Assembly: GCF_001968815.1 (NCBI RefSeq)
Contig: NZ_MIEQ01000044.1
Span: 372,001-436,000, forward strand
From: Motiliproteus sp. MSK22-1
GTDB lineage: Bacteria; Pseudomonadota; Gammaproteobacteria; Pseudomonadales; Balneatricaceae
Length of the DNA: 64,000 nucleotides
Reading direction: 5' to 3'
Shown: positions 52,000-60,346 of the stretch, piece by piece
Numbering within the stretch: position 1 is the first letter of the stretch
Layout of the letters: each line of letters opens with the position of its first letter
Made by a program: the position numbers and the translations under genes
The notes under the pieces: model-generated
Seen by the model: only the letters and a program-made list of their open reading frames with translations
Told to the model about the DNA's origin: nothing
Database searches by the model: none

Positions 52000-52782
52000 T
52001 CAGCTCTTTTCCATTGCTTGACGAGAGGTTTTGAGTACAGTTTTACGCGGTAAAAGAGGCACAATCCAATTCAGCATAAATTTAAGTTTACCTTCGTTGA
52101 ACGCGACTAACTGACCACGCTCCATCGCCTTATAACCGCAGTGCGCGACTGATTTTGCGGATTTAGCCTTTCTCCATATTTTCACCCCCTCAAGATTACC
52201 CGCCTCGACAAACCCTGTATTCACTGCACCGGGGCAAAGGGCCGTAACCGTCACATTAGATTCTTTCACTTCCTCTGCGATCGCTTGACTAAAAGAGGTT
52301 ACATAGGCTTTGGTAGCATAGTAGACCGCTTGTAACGGGCCTGGCATAAAGGAGGCTGTCGAGGATACATTCAGAATCCGACCACGATTACGTTCGACCA
52401 TCCCCTTAATAAAGTAGTGAGTCAGGTTAGTCAGAGACACCATATTGACCTGCATCATCGTCTGTTCGGATGCCAGTTCGCGCTGATGAAACATTCCATA
52501 CCCTCCAAACCCCGCATTATTGATCAGTACATCAATCTTAATACCGAGCGCTTGAGTTTGTTCAAATATCCGCTTGGCAGCATCAGGGTCGGCTAAATCC
52601 TCATCGAACACGACTACCTTAACATTGTATATCTCACTCATCTCCAGCTGGAGGGTGTCTAACTTATCCCGCGATCGGGCAACCAAAACCAAATCGCCTC
52701 CGTTCTGGGCATGTATTTTTGCCAACTCCAGTCCAATACCACTGGATGCTCCGGTAATCAGTGCTGTGTCTGTCATGTTCAT
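52000..52782 (-). CDS. Short-chain dehydrogenase/reductase
   Basis: About 260 residues. Classical SDR motifs: TGASSGIG cofactor loop near residue 9, NNAG near residue 89, and the catalytic Ser/Tyr/Lys in SSTASF and YYATK. The ATG at 52782 follows GAGG; an upstream in-frame start has no site. A C-terminal tail with LPRKTVLKTSRQ is like the DltE/YdfG-type or steroid-reductase-like relatives. NAD(P)H-dependent reduction of an unknown carbonyl. Probably transcribed with the AraC gene. Confidence 0.88.
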   Translation of the reverse strand: MNMTDTALITGASSGIGLELAKIHAQNGGDLVLVARSRDKLDTLQLEMSEIYNVKVVVFDEDLADPDAAKRIFEQTQALGIKIDVLINNAGFGGYGMFHQRELASEQTMMQVNMVSLTNLTHYFIKGMVERNRGRILNVSSTASFMPGPLQAVYYATKAYVTSFSQAIAEEVKESNVTVTALCPGAVNTGFVEAGNLEGVKIWRKAKSAKSVAHCGYKAMERGQLVAFNEGKLKFMLNWIVPLLPRKTVLKTSRQAMEKS

Positions 52783-53309
52783 TGTTGTCCTCAGGTGTAA
52801 TATTTCGATGAGGAAATGATACGACCGCAAATGACGTCACGCACTGGCGAAAGATGCCGACCTGCTATCCGACTGCGCCATATTCAAAATCGGTTGTGAG
52901 AACGGAGGGCTGATGCCTGCAACGTCGCATCATCAGTCAGTATGGCTGATGATTGTTGAATTACGGCTAAGTGTTGGAAACCGCCTCTTAACACCAATAT
53001 ATCAGCAACACCTAAACGTATGATTTGAGCACATAGCCGCCACTTAAATAGAACTCGTCCAACGTCAGCTGTCGGCTGAAACGGGAGTGACATTGGACGC
53101 CAAAACCAAGCCATGGTGAGAACCACAAGAAGCACCGATAGATCGTGGATAGTCGATAGGTCATACAGGTGTTCGAGAAAAGGAAATACATTTTGGTTCA
53201 CTATAGTGGTATGTAAATACTGAATAATCTATATTTTATACCACTATAGTGGTTTATTATGGTTGATAAATCCTGTTTTGGTACCACTATTGTGATTCTT
53301 GGAGATGAG
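52783..53309. promoter_or_regulatory. Divergent region with hip operators
   Basis: 527 bases between the SDR gene and hipA. The right part holds three operators (53197-53296). A 105-codon minus-strand frame (52884-53201) begins next to operator 1 but has no ribosome site and no recognisable motif; I do not call it as a gene. Confidence 0.5.
53197..53296 (+). promoter_or_regulatory. Three HipB-type operators with 43-base spacing
   Basis: Copies of ACCACTATAGTGGT: operator 1 at 53197-53210 (left half TTCACTA), operator 2 at 53240-53253 (perfect palindrome), operator 3 at 53283-53296 (two changes). Centres are 43 bases apart, four turns of the helix, fitting cooperative binding of a HipB dimer. 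All lie before the preferred hipA start at 53310. Confidence 0.75.
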
Positions 53310-54638
53310 ATGACAGACCAGGTTGCAACCATCGAGGTTTATTACAAGGGTCAATGGCTGATAGCCGCGACACTTTCTTCTCGACAGCCAGAGCTGGGGT
53401 ACAAGGGAGAAAGTGAACTCGAATATATGGTCGATTTTGTCACCTCACACTTGGATGATCCCGAACGTTTGGCAGCAGGACTGAGTTGCAGTCTGCCTGT
53501 CAGCTTCGAGTTGCACGAAAGCACCACCTGGCCCTCGTTCATGTTGGACATATTGCCGAATGGCTACGGGCGCGACCATTGGCTAAAACGTCTGGAGTTG
53601 AGTGACAGTTCGCAGGCGGACTGGCCCCTGTTGCTGAATGGTGCCGCCTTTCCCCCCGGGAACATTCGCATCCGTGAAGCAGATGCGACGCGGGACCCGC
53701 AGATCCAGGTGCCTGATGAGGATGGAAAGGTCGTATCCCTGCAGGATCATCCTGGTTTCGACATGAAAACTGTCGTGTCGCGCCAGGAGCATTTCATCGA
53801 GTATGCGTTTCAAAATGGGGCCCACACGTCGGGGGCCTCCGACGTGCAGGGAGCCGCTCCCAAGTTCATGCTGGTCAAGGATTCCGAGGGACGCTTTCAT
53901 GCTGAGGGTGCATTACCCGACGACCAGGTGGTGTCCAGCTGGCTGGTCAAGTTTGCCCGCGGGAAAAAAACTGCGGCGGACAGACAGGTTCTGAAGAATG
54001 AGGCCGCCTATATGCGGGTGGCTAAAAAGCTTGGTCTGAAGGTCTTCAAGGAGTTGATTTGGGAAAACGACACCTTGTTTATTCCCCGCTTTGACCGCGA
54101 GTCAGGCGAGCCGATGAAGCGCCTGCCAATGGAGAGTCTGTGCTCCTTGGCAGGAGTAAGCGACTACGGTGTAGCCATTCCCCAAGAGGAACTCTGCGAG
54201 GCTTTGGCGAAGTTCTCGACCGATCCCACTCAAGAAATTTTAGAATTTGTGAAGAGGGATGTTGTAAACATAGCAATGGGAAACAAAGACAACCATGCAC
54301 GCAACACGGCGGTGTTCCGCCATGAAAGCGGGGAAGTGACGCTAACGCCTCTGTTTGATTTTGCACCCATGTATCTGGATCCCGAGGGAATCGCCAGAGT
54401 ATGCCGATGGCAGGGAGACGCAGAAGTGGCAGGTACCCCCCAATGGGAAAAAGTAGTGAATGTGCTGCCGGATAGCGTGGATGGTGGGGTAATACGGAAT
54501 TCCTTGCGAGAATTTGGGGAAAAGATTGGGGATTTGGAAGGATTCATGCGCGAGGCAAGCATTGACGAGGACATCATCGAGTTTCGAAAGAAGTCAATCG
54601 AAGCGCATGCCAAGCAATTATTGTCATTGAAGGACTAA
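53310..54638 (+). CDS. hipA: HipA-family Ser/Thr kinase toxin
   Basis: About 442 residues. The N-subdomain is followed by the HipA kinase fold: KFMLVKD with ATP-site lysine near residue 190, MGNKDNHARNTAVF (catalytic Asp/Asn) near residue 330, and TPLFDFAPMY (metal Asp) near residue 350. HipA phosphorylates Glu-tRNA synthetase in E. coli and causes growth arrest. The ATG at 53310 has GGAG five bases upstream; a Met at 53259 would start inside operator 2. The antitoxin gene lies downstream, the reverse of E. coli hipBA. Confidence 0.9.
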   Translation: MTDQVATIEVYYKGQWLIAATLSSRQPELGYKGESELEYMVDFVTSHLDDPERLAAGLSCSLPVSFELHESTTWPSFMLDILPNGYGRDHWLKRLELSDSSQADWPLLLNGAAFPPGNIRIREADATRDPQIQVPDEDGKVVSLQDHPGFDMKTVVSRQEHFIEYAFQNGAHTSGASDVQGAAPKFMLVKDSEGRFHAEGALPDDQVVSSWLVKFARGKKTAADRQVLKNEAAYMRVAKKLGLKVFKELIWENDTLFIPRFDRESGEPMKRLPMESLCSLAGVSDYGVAIPQEELCEALAKFSTDPTQEILEFVKRDVVNIAMGNKDNHARNTAVFRHESGEVTLTPLFDFAPMYLDPEGIARVCRWQGDAEVAGTPQWEKVVNVLPDSVDGGVIRNSLREFGEKIGDLEGFMREASIDEDIIEFRKKSIEAHAKQLLSLKD

Positions 54639-54641
54639 CCG

Positions 54642-54905
54642 ATGAAACCTCCTCAGAACTCTACTGAACTCAAGAAGGAACTTAACCGGGCGCTAGATGC
54701 GGGCGAACTGACTCTCGGGCAAGCAACTCGTCAAATGCGCAAGATCGTGGGCATGACTCAAAAAGACTATGCCAAGAAGGTGTTGAATATAACTCCCAGA
54801 ATCTTGATGGCTATAGAAAACGAAAAAGGTAATCCGACTTTGGATACGTTGAGGAAAATAGGGAAGCCATTTGGATATGATATTGGGTTTATCAAACGTA
54901 ATTGA
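54642..54905 (+). CDS. hipB: HipB-type HTH antitoxin
   Basis: 87 residues with an HTH_3/Cro-type helix-turn-helix, MTQKDYAKKVLNITPRILMAIE (residues about 38-59), followed by NPTLDTLRKIGKPFGYDIGF. Three bases separate it from the hipA stop, so it is cotranscribed. It should neutralise HipA and repress the operon through the three upstream palindromes. Confidence 0.85.
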   Translation: MKPPQNSTELKKELNRALDAGELTLGQATRQMRKIVGMTQKDYAKKVLNITPRILMAIENEKGNPTLDTLRKIGKPFGYDIGFIKRN

Positions 54906-55014
54906 GAAGATCCCAGATATGGGCATGTTCCTGACCAAAGCGGGCGCTCAAGTCAGAGTCTACACAGAAGCAGAAACCATTAATGGAAAGTCGTTCTGGC
55001 GTGACGAGCTTTAA
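54877..55014 (+). pseudogene. Short frame overlapping the hipB end
   Basis: 45 codons, out of frame with hipB, ending SFWRDEL. It contains AGAQVRVYTEAETINGKSF, which looks protein-like, but no family is recognised and it has no ribosome site. Possibly a remnant of a larger gene. The final bases carry the third copy of GACGAGCTTTAAAAAG. Confidence 0.3.
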
Positions 55015-55135
55015 AAAGCTGATTTTCATCTGGCCACCAGAGTAATTTAAGGTCCTTCTTCCCAAAGTGTCACGGCCGCCCTCGAACTAAAAATAGTATT
55101 GGATTCCAAAATTCCAGGAGTATGGTGTACCCGAG

Positions 55136-55600
55136 CTAAAGGAAACCCCATTTCGCTACCCTTTTTACCATTAGCCGGGCAGCAATATTGTTATCAATTT
55201 GATACTGCGCACCTACTCCGTACTGGAAACCTGTACTTCTCTCAGTATCTGTGACCTTATTTCTATCAGGGAGGCAGGGTGTCATAATACATCGGGCTTG
55301 TATTTGATACGTCAATATCTATTTCCTTTGATACTACGCCAACGCTACCTATCAGGCTCATATAATCGTGTTTTGGTAAATTATAGTTTCCTGCTAGCTC
55401 TATACTATATGATTTAACAATAGCACTACTGAATGTACTTAAAAAATTACTCTGGTTAATTTCTCTTTTTTCATCTCTGCTTTGTAAATAACCCGCTTCA
55501 ATAGAGAAATTTCGGTGAGTTTTATATCCAATGTAAATTCTGCCCGAATTATATGAACTTGGGTATACTTCTGATAATGGAACAATCGAATTGATGGAAA
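55136..55600 (-). pseudogene. Decayed outer-membrane beta-barrel protein
   Basis: Read on the minus strand, one frame gives alternating strands such as RIYIGYKTHRNFSIEAGYLQ and SIELAGNYNLPKHDYMSLIG, then a stop and frameshift, after which STGFQYGVGAQYQIDNNIAARL continues to a stop at 55136. This is the C-terminal pattern of small OmpA/OMP_b-brl barrels. No start or signal peptide remains. Clear gene remains, not an active gene. Confidence 0.65.
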
Positions 55601-56079
55601 TTACATCAGAGTTAGTTGCTGTGATTGAGTCAACCGTCGCTAATCCTGGCTATTTTCCAAGAAATTTCGGCTCAGGCCAATCTAAACTGAGTATCGTCAC
55701 TGATGATAAGACTGCAAATTTTCCTGTAGTGCGAGAGCTGTTCCTGTGATTTTTTTATTGAAGAAGGAGCCTACGGTCTCGTCAGCGACTCCCTACCCAG
55801 CTATATACCGACAGTAATATCGAAGAACAAGTCACTGTAAATTGATCGCACGGTTATCGAAAACCTTCCTGAAACTCTTGTACCTGCGTCAATCAACCAT
55901 CAACCAGAAATTCTCAAGCCCCTGCTTTATCCCTCGCTCGCTCAAACACGGGTTTTGTTGTTTATAAACGGCCTGACAGCTCGTTAGAGCCTTCTCATAA
56001 GCCCCCTTCCCTACAGTTTCTTCGTTTGAACTTTGTTTTAGCAAAGATCCAATAAACACAAATACACGAATATTATATA

Positions 56080-56096
56080 TTGTATAAAATCTACAA
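56080..56096. promoter_or_regulatory. Inverted repeat TTGTA-N7-TACAA
   Basis: Lies about 170 bases before the DapA-family gene within an AT-rich promoter-like stretch. Form is compatible with a GntR-type operator. No regulator gene for the operon is in the window. Confidence 0.35.
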
Positions 56097-56263
56097 TTAA
56101 TCTAGGATGGGCCTGAATCGACATACAGAAGCCATCCAAACTGCTTAGAGTTCAGAACGATTGGCAATGGGAACCGACTTCAATATCAGGGCGGATTACT
56201 GTCCAGACAGACACACAAATCTACGGCTGTGATAGGCAGTCTTTTTGAACATGAGGAAATAAA

Positions 56264-57136
56264 ATGAATATAGAAGGCGTTTTGGTGCCAGTGGTTACTC
56301 CCTTCGATTCTGAGGGTTCTGTCGACTTTGCTGCTCTGGGGAATTTGCTGGAACATTTGATTGCAGCAGGCGTTGGTGGGATCGTAGCCTGTGGTACCAC
56401 CGGTGAATACTATGCTTTCAGTGACGAAGAGCGCCGCAGCGTCATGGCCTATATCGCTGATCGGGTCGGCGACCGGGCGGCGCTGATTGCTGGCGTAAAT
56501 GATACCCATACCGCAGGGTCAATTGCCAAAGCGCAACAAGCAAAAGAACTAGGCTACCAGACGTTAATGCTGGCTCCCCCGATCTACTGCCTTCCCCAAC
56601 AGCAAGAAATTATCAGCCACTACAAGTCAGTCAGTGCAGCTGTTGATATGCCGATTATTATGTACAACTTCCCTGCCCGATCCGGTGTAGAAATAAGCGT
56701 TGAATCGGTGATTGAACTCAGCAAGAACAAGAACATTATCGGCATCAAAGAAAGCAGCGGTGATTTCAGCCGTGCCCTCAGTTTAATCAATGGTGGAATG
56801 ACGGATTTTCAAGTGGTTTGCGGATCGGATGACCAGGCTGCCGATTATCTTTTCTGGGGAGTCCGATCCTGGATTGGCGGGGCTGCCAATTACCTGCCCG
56901 AGCAGCATGTAGAAATGATCGAAGCAGCTAAAGCTAATGATTTCAACAAAGTACGATCAATCATGGAACGTATTTTACCGGTCATTCAGAACCAGGAGTC
57001 TGCCGACTATAACCAAAAGGCAAAGCTCGGCTGTGCACATATCGGCATTCCGGTTGGAACCGTTCGCCCTCCCCTGTTACCGATCAGCGAAAAAGATGAA
57101 GCCTGCTTTATTGAGCTGTTAACTCAGGTTCTTTAA
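56264..57136 (+). CDS. DapA-family enzyme, probable hydroxypyrroline-carboxylate deaminase
   Basis: 290 residues of the dihydrodipicolinate synthase/N-acetylneuraminate lyase family. GTTGEYY near residues 44-50, Tyr134 in MYNFP and the Schiff-base Lys162 in IKESSGD are all present. Family members include pyruvate aldolases and 1-pyrroline-4-hydroxy-2-carboxylate deaminase of the trans-4-hydroxyproline pathway, whose product, 2-oxoglutarate semialdehyde, is oxidised by an aldehyde dehydrogenase like the one downstream. First gene of the operon, with GAGG before the ATG. A housekeeping DapA role is unlikely in this context. Confidence 0.85.
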   Translation: MNIEGVLVPVVTPFDSEGSVDFAALGNLLEHLIAAGVGGIVACGTTGEYYAFSDEERRSVMAYIADRVGDRAALIAGVNDTHTAGSIAKAQQAKELGYQTLMLAPPIYCLPQQQEIISHYKSVSAAVDMPIIMYNFPARSGVEISVESVIELSKNKNIIGIKESSGDFSRALSLINGGMTDFQVVCGSDDQAADYLFWGVRSWIGGAANYLPEQHVEMIEAAKANDFNKVRSIMERILPVIQNQESADYNQKAKLGCAHIGIPVGTVRPPLLPISEKDEACFIELLTQVL

Positions 57137-57299
57137 CTACAACCCCTTCAATTAAAAACGCATCAATAGCGGGACCTTCAACAACCCGCTTATTTAAAAA
57201 AGGCTGAAAAATAACGGATACCGAAAGACTCAAGGTTCTGAAAGAAAAACGTTAATAGTGTCAGAAACGCTCTCACTAACAATAAGAGGAAATAGAGAA

Positions 57300-58118
57300 A
57301 TGAAGACTTTCACTAAACAGGTTATGTCTGCGGCGATGGTTGCTGCTATAGCTCTTGGATACGGCGCTGCTGCCCAGGCTGACAAGTTGGACGATGTTAT
57401 CGACGAAGGAAAACTCCGTTGTGGGGTGGTGCTGGACTTCCCACCTATTGGCTATCGGGATGCCAACAATAAACCGGCTGGTTTTGATGTGGAGTACTGT
57501 CAGGATCTGGCCGCCGCTCTGGATGTGGATGCAGAAATACTGCCGGTCACCTGGGCTGAGCGTCTACCCTCTATCGTTAACAATCGAGCCGATGTTGTGT
57601 TCGGTGGCACTTCTGACTCTTTACAACGTGCAAAAACGGTCGGCTTCTCCATACCCTATGCAATCTACTACGCCCAAGCCATTGTTCGAAAAGACTCCGG
57701 TATAAAAAGCTTTGAGGATATGAAAGGTAAGCGCGTTGCAGCAGCAGTGGGAACGGTTCCTGAAAAAGAGTTCCTGAAGCTGGCTAAAGAATGGGGAACT
57801 GAAGACCTTTACCAGGGCTACCAAAGCGAGAACGAAGTCTTCCTGGCGGTCGCTCAGGGGAAAGCCGACGCGGGCATTACCACAAACACTGCCGTAAAAC
57901 CGGTTGCACAACAATTCGATTCTCTGGCAGCAGGCCCTCGTATGCCCTGGACTACAGACTATACCTCGGTGGTTGGCCCACGTAAGGATCAAGGCTGGCT
58001 GAATTATCTGAACCTGTTTGTGACCCACCAGGTCCGGTCCGGACGTTACCAGGAGCTCTGGGGGAAGTATGTCGGTGGCGGAGCCCCAGAATTACGTATT
58101 CCAAATGTATTTTATTGA
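57300..58118 (+). CDS. Polar amino-acid ABC transporter binding protein
   Basis: About 272 residues. The ATG at 57300 (MKTFTKQ) has AGAGG upstream and gives a proper signal peptide ending AAAQA; an earlier in-frame start would bury it. SBP_bac_3 fold with GKLRCGVVLDFPPIGYRD, GFDVEYCQDLAAAL and AERLPSIVNNRADVVFGG. Feeds the two permeases downstream. Hydroxyproline or a proline betaine is the likely ligand by context. Confidence 0.88.
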   Translation: MKTFTKQVMSAAMVAAIALGYGAAAQADKLDDVIDEGKLRCGVVLDFPPIGYRDANNKPAGFDVEYCQDLAAALDVDAEILPVTWAERLPSIVNNRADVVFGGTSDSLQRAKTVGFSIPYAIYYAQAIVRKDSGIKSFEDMKGKRVAAAVGTVPEKEFLKLAKEWGTEDLYQGYQSENEVFLAVAQGKADAGITTNTAVKPVAQQFDSLAAGPRMPWTTDYTSVVGPRKDQGWLNYLNLFVTHQVRSGRYQELWGKYVGGGAPELRIPNVFY

Positions 58119-58217
58119 TACTCATTGGACTGAATCAGACATTTCCTGATCTTACCGGTGTGGCTGTCCGCAGTAATAACCACTAGCTGGCACCGGTATT
58201 ATTCGATAGGTATTGAT

Positions 58218-58877
58218 ATGGACTACACATTCCATTGGCGACCCGTAACCAAGGCTATACCTGATTTGCTGGATGCCGCTTTACTTACTCTGGAAGCGGC
58301 CACTTTATCAATGGTTATCGGTATTGTATTGGGTATGGGTCTTGCTCTTTTGCGCTTGCACGGCAATCGACCACTCTATATTTTCGCCACAGTATGGATC
58401 GAAATCGCCCGCAACACACCCGCACTCTTGCAACTGTTCTTCTTCGGATTTGGATTGGGGGCTTTTGGCTGGCACCTGTCACCATTTCTTATTGTGTTAT
58501 GTGGGCTGTCGTTCAATAACGCAGGTTATCTGGCAGAGAACTTTCGAGGAGGCTTTCAAGCCATACCCGACACTCAAATCAAGGCCGCTCGCTGTCTGGG
58601 ATTAACCGCAACCCAAACCTATTTGCGGATAGTCATTCCCCAGGTTTTTCGACTGGTTTATCACCCGATGACCAACCAGTTGGTATGGGCGGTATTAATG
58701 AGTTCGTTAGGAATGCTGGTGGGTTTTCGAGAATTATCCGGGGAGACCCAGTTCCTGGCCTCAAACACCTTCCGTCTGTTTGAGTTCTTTCTGGCAACAG
58801 CAATTATCTACTATCTGTTGGTAAAGGTTGTTCTGGGTACATCACACCTGCTTAGCAGAAAGCTATTTCGTTACTGA
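58218..58877 (+). CDS. Polar amino-acid ABC permease 1
   Basis: About 219 residues (start MDYTFHW at 58218; upstream Met lacks context). HisM/GlnP-type permease with ARNTPALLQLFFFGFGLG and the coupling loop AENFRGGFQAIPDTQIKAARCLG. Forms a heterodimer with permease 2. Confidence 0.9.
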   Translation: MDYTFHWRPVTKAIPDLLDAALLTLEAATLSMVIGIVLGMGLALLRLHGNRPLYIFATVWIEIARNTPALLQLFFFGFGLGAFGWHLSPFLIVLCGLSFNNAGYLAENFRGGFQAIPDTQIKAARCLGLTATQTYLRIVIPQVFRLVYHPMTNQLVWAVLMSSLGMLVGFRELSGETQFLASNTFRLFEFFLATAIIYYLLVKVVLGTSHLLSRKLFRY

Positions 58878-58879
58878 GG

Positions 58880-59560
58880 ATGAAATCGATGTCATCAGAC
58901 GCAAGTGCTATTCAGTTTTTCAGCGGTTTTCAAGTTAATGATCTGTGGTTTCTGGCAGAGGCTGCTGGCGGAACACTACTTATTTCAGCCATAGCCATCT
59001 CAGTGGGCACATTTTTCGGTTGCCTGTTCGGATGGGCTTTAACGGCATCCCGATGGACTTCCCTGACGTTAGGTTCTGTACTGGACGTGTTTCGCAGTGT
59101 GCCACTGATTATTCAGTTGCTACTGTTCTTTAATTTTTTTCCTATTATCGGCCTGCCGATAGATCCGTTCGCAGCCGGCAGTATTGTGTTGATTTTCTAC
59201 ACATCCGCCCTTGTTGCTCAGGTGGCCCGCGGAGGCATAGAGGCTGTACCTGCGTCTATGCGTCGTGCTTCGCGGTCCCTGGGTATGACTTACTGGCAGG
59301 ACATGCGTTACGTCGTCTGGCCGGTAGGCCTGCGGGCAGTTCTTCCCGCCTGGGCGGGGGTGGCCTTGGGAGTTTTAAAAGATTCCGCCCTGGTTTCAGT
59401 ACTGGGTTATCTGGAGTTGCTTCGCGCCTCACAGATACTGATTACCCGTACTCAGGAGCCGTTCATTATTCTATCGATCGTCGGACTCTTTTATTTCGCC
59501 CTTTCCTATCCCATTTCGAAGACCACAGCCAAGCTGGAACAAAGGTGGCAATATGATTGA
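58880..59560 (+). CDS. Polar amino-acid ABC permease 2
   Basis: 226 residues (a Met at 58889 is also possible). HisQ/GlnP-type: FRSVPLIIQLLLFFNFFP and the coupling loop ARGGIEAVPASMRRASRSLG. Overlaps the ATPase start by 8 bases. Confidence 0.9.
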   Translation: MKSMSSDASAIQFFSGFQVNDLWFLAEAAGGTLLISAIAISVGTFFGCLFGWALTASRWTSLTLGSVLDVFRSVPLIIQLLLFFNFFPIIGLPIDPFAAGSIVLIFYTSALVAQVARGGIEAVPASMRRASRSLGMTYWQDMRYVVWPVGLRAVLPAWAGVALGVLKDSALVSVLGYLELLRASQILITRTQEPFIILSIVGLFYFALSYPISKTTAKLEQRWQYD

Positions 59561-60275
59561 ACTGAAGAATGTTGAAAAAAAGTTTGGCGATCTACGAGTC
59601 TTAAAGGGCATAGATCTTTCGGTCAAACGAGGAGAGGTTATCAGCATCATTGGTGCCAGTGGTTCGGGGAAGTCCACCATGCTGTATTGCATCAATGCAC
59701 TGGAACAGATTCAAGGTGGGCAGATCGTTGTGGACGGTATTGATGTTCATGATAAGTCCACCAACCTGAACGAACTTCGGCGCCATATCGGAATGGTCTT
59801 TCAGCAATGGAACTCCTTTCCCCACCTTACTGTATTGGAAAACGTGGCGCTTGCACCCAGGCTGGTACTGGGTAAATCAAAGGAAGAAGCCCGCCATATT
59901 GCAGAAAAGCAGCTCAAACATGTCGGTCTCGGAGACAAGCTGGATGTCTACCCCACTCGTATGTCCGGTGGTCAGCAGCAACGGCTGGCTATCGCCCGTG
60001 CGCTGGCAATGGAACCTGATTACATGCTTTTTGATGAAGTCACCTCCGCCCTTGATCCTGAACTGGTGGGCGAGGTTTTGGATACTTTACGACTGCTAAG
60101 TGATGACGGTATGACCATGATTGTGGTGACTCACGAGATCAGTTTTGCCCGGGATGTATCGGACCGTGTCGCTTTCTTCCATCAGGGCGTTATTGAAGAG
60201 ATCGGACCGGCTCAGCAACTCATTAACGATCCGCAGAAAGCGCGCACGCAACAGTTTCTAAGCAAGGTGCGGTAG
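59553..60275 (+). CDS. Polar amino-acid ABC transporter ATPase
   Basis: 240 residues of the GlnQ/HisP type. Walker A GASGSGKST near residues 34-42, signature MSGGQQQR near residue 134, Walker B YMLFDEVTSALDP near residue 158. Completes the uptake system with the preceding three genes. Confidence 0.94.
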   Translation: MIELKNVEKKFGDLRVLKGIDLSVKRGEVISIIGASGSGKSTMLYCINALEQIQGGQIVVDGIDVHDKSTNLNELRRHIGMVFQQWNSFPHLTVLENVALAPRLVLGKSKEEARHIAEKQLKHVGLGDKLDVYPTRMSGGQQQRLAIARALAMEPDYMLFDEVTSALDPELVGEVLDTLRLLSDDGMTMIVVTHEISFARDVSDRVAFFHQGVIEEIGPAQQLINDPQKARTQQFLSKVR

Positions 60276-60346
60276 CTGTTTATTGAGCACCTGGCTATTC
60301 ACACTAACTATCAAAGCTACTCTGACCAATAAAAGAGAATCTAGTC

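Larger units (their letters stand above)
55015..56263. other. Gene-poor region with a decayed outer-membrane protein gene
   Basis: About 1.25 kb without an intact gene. It holds a minus-strand outer-membrane barrel pseudogene (55136-55600), a 51-codon plus-strand frame at 55594-55749 of unknown meaning, an AT-rich promoter-like stretch near 56060-56100 and an inverted TTGTA/TACAA at 56080-56096 before the next operon. Confidence 0.6.

Noticed and set aside
52884-53201. 105-codon minus-strand frame next to the hip operators
   Set aside because: No ribosome site or family pattern; the start would fall at operator 1.
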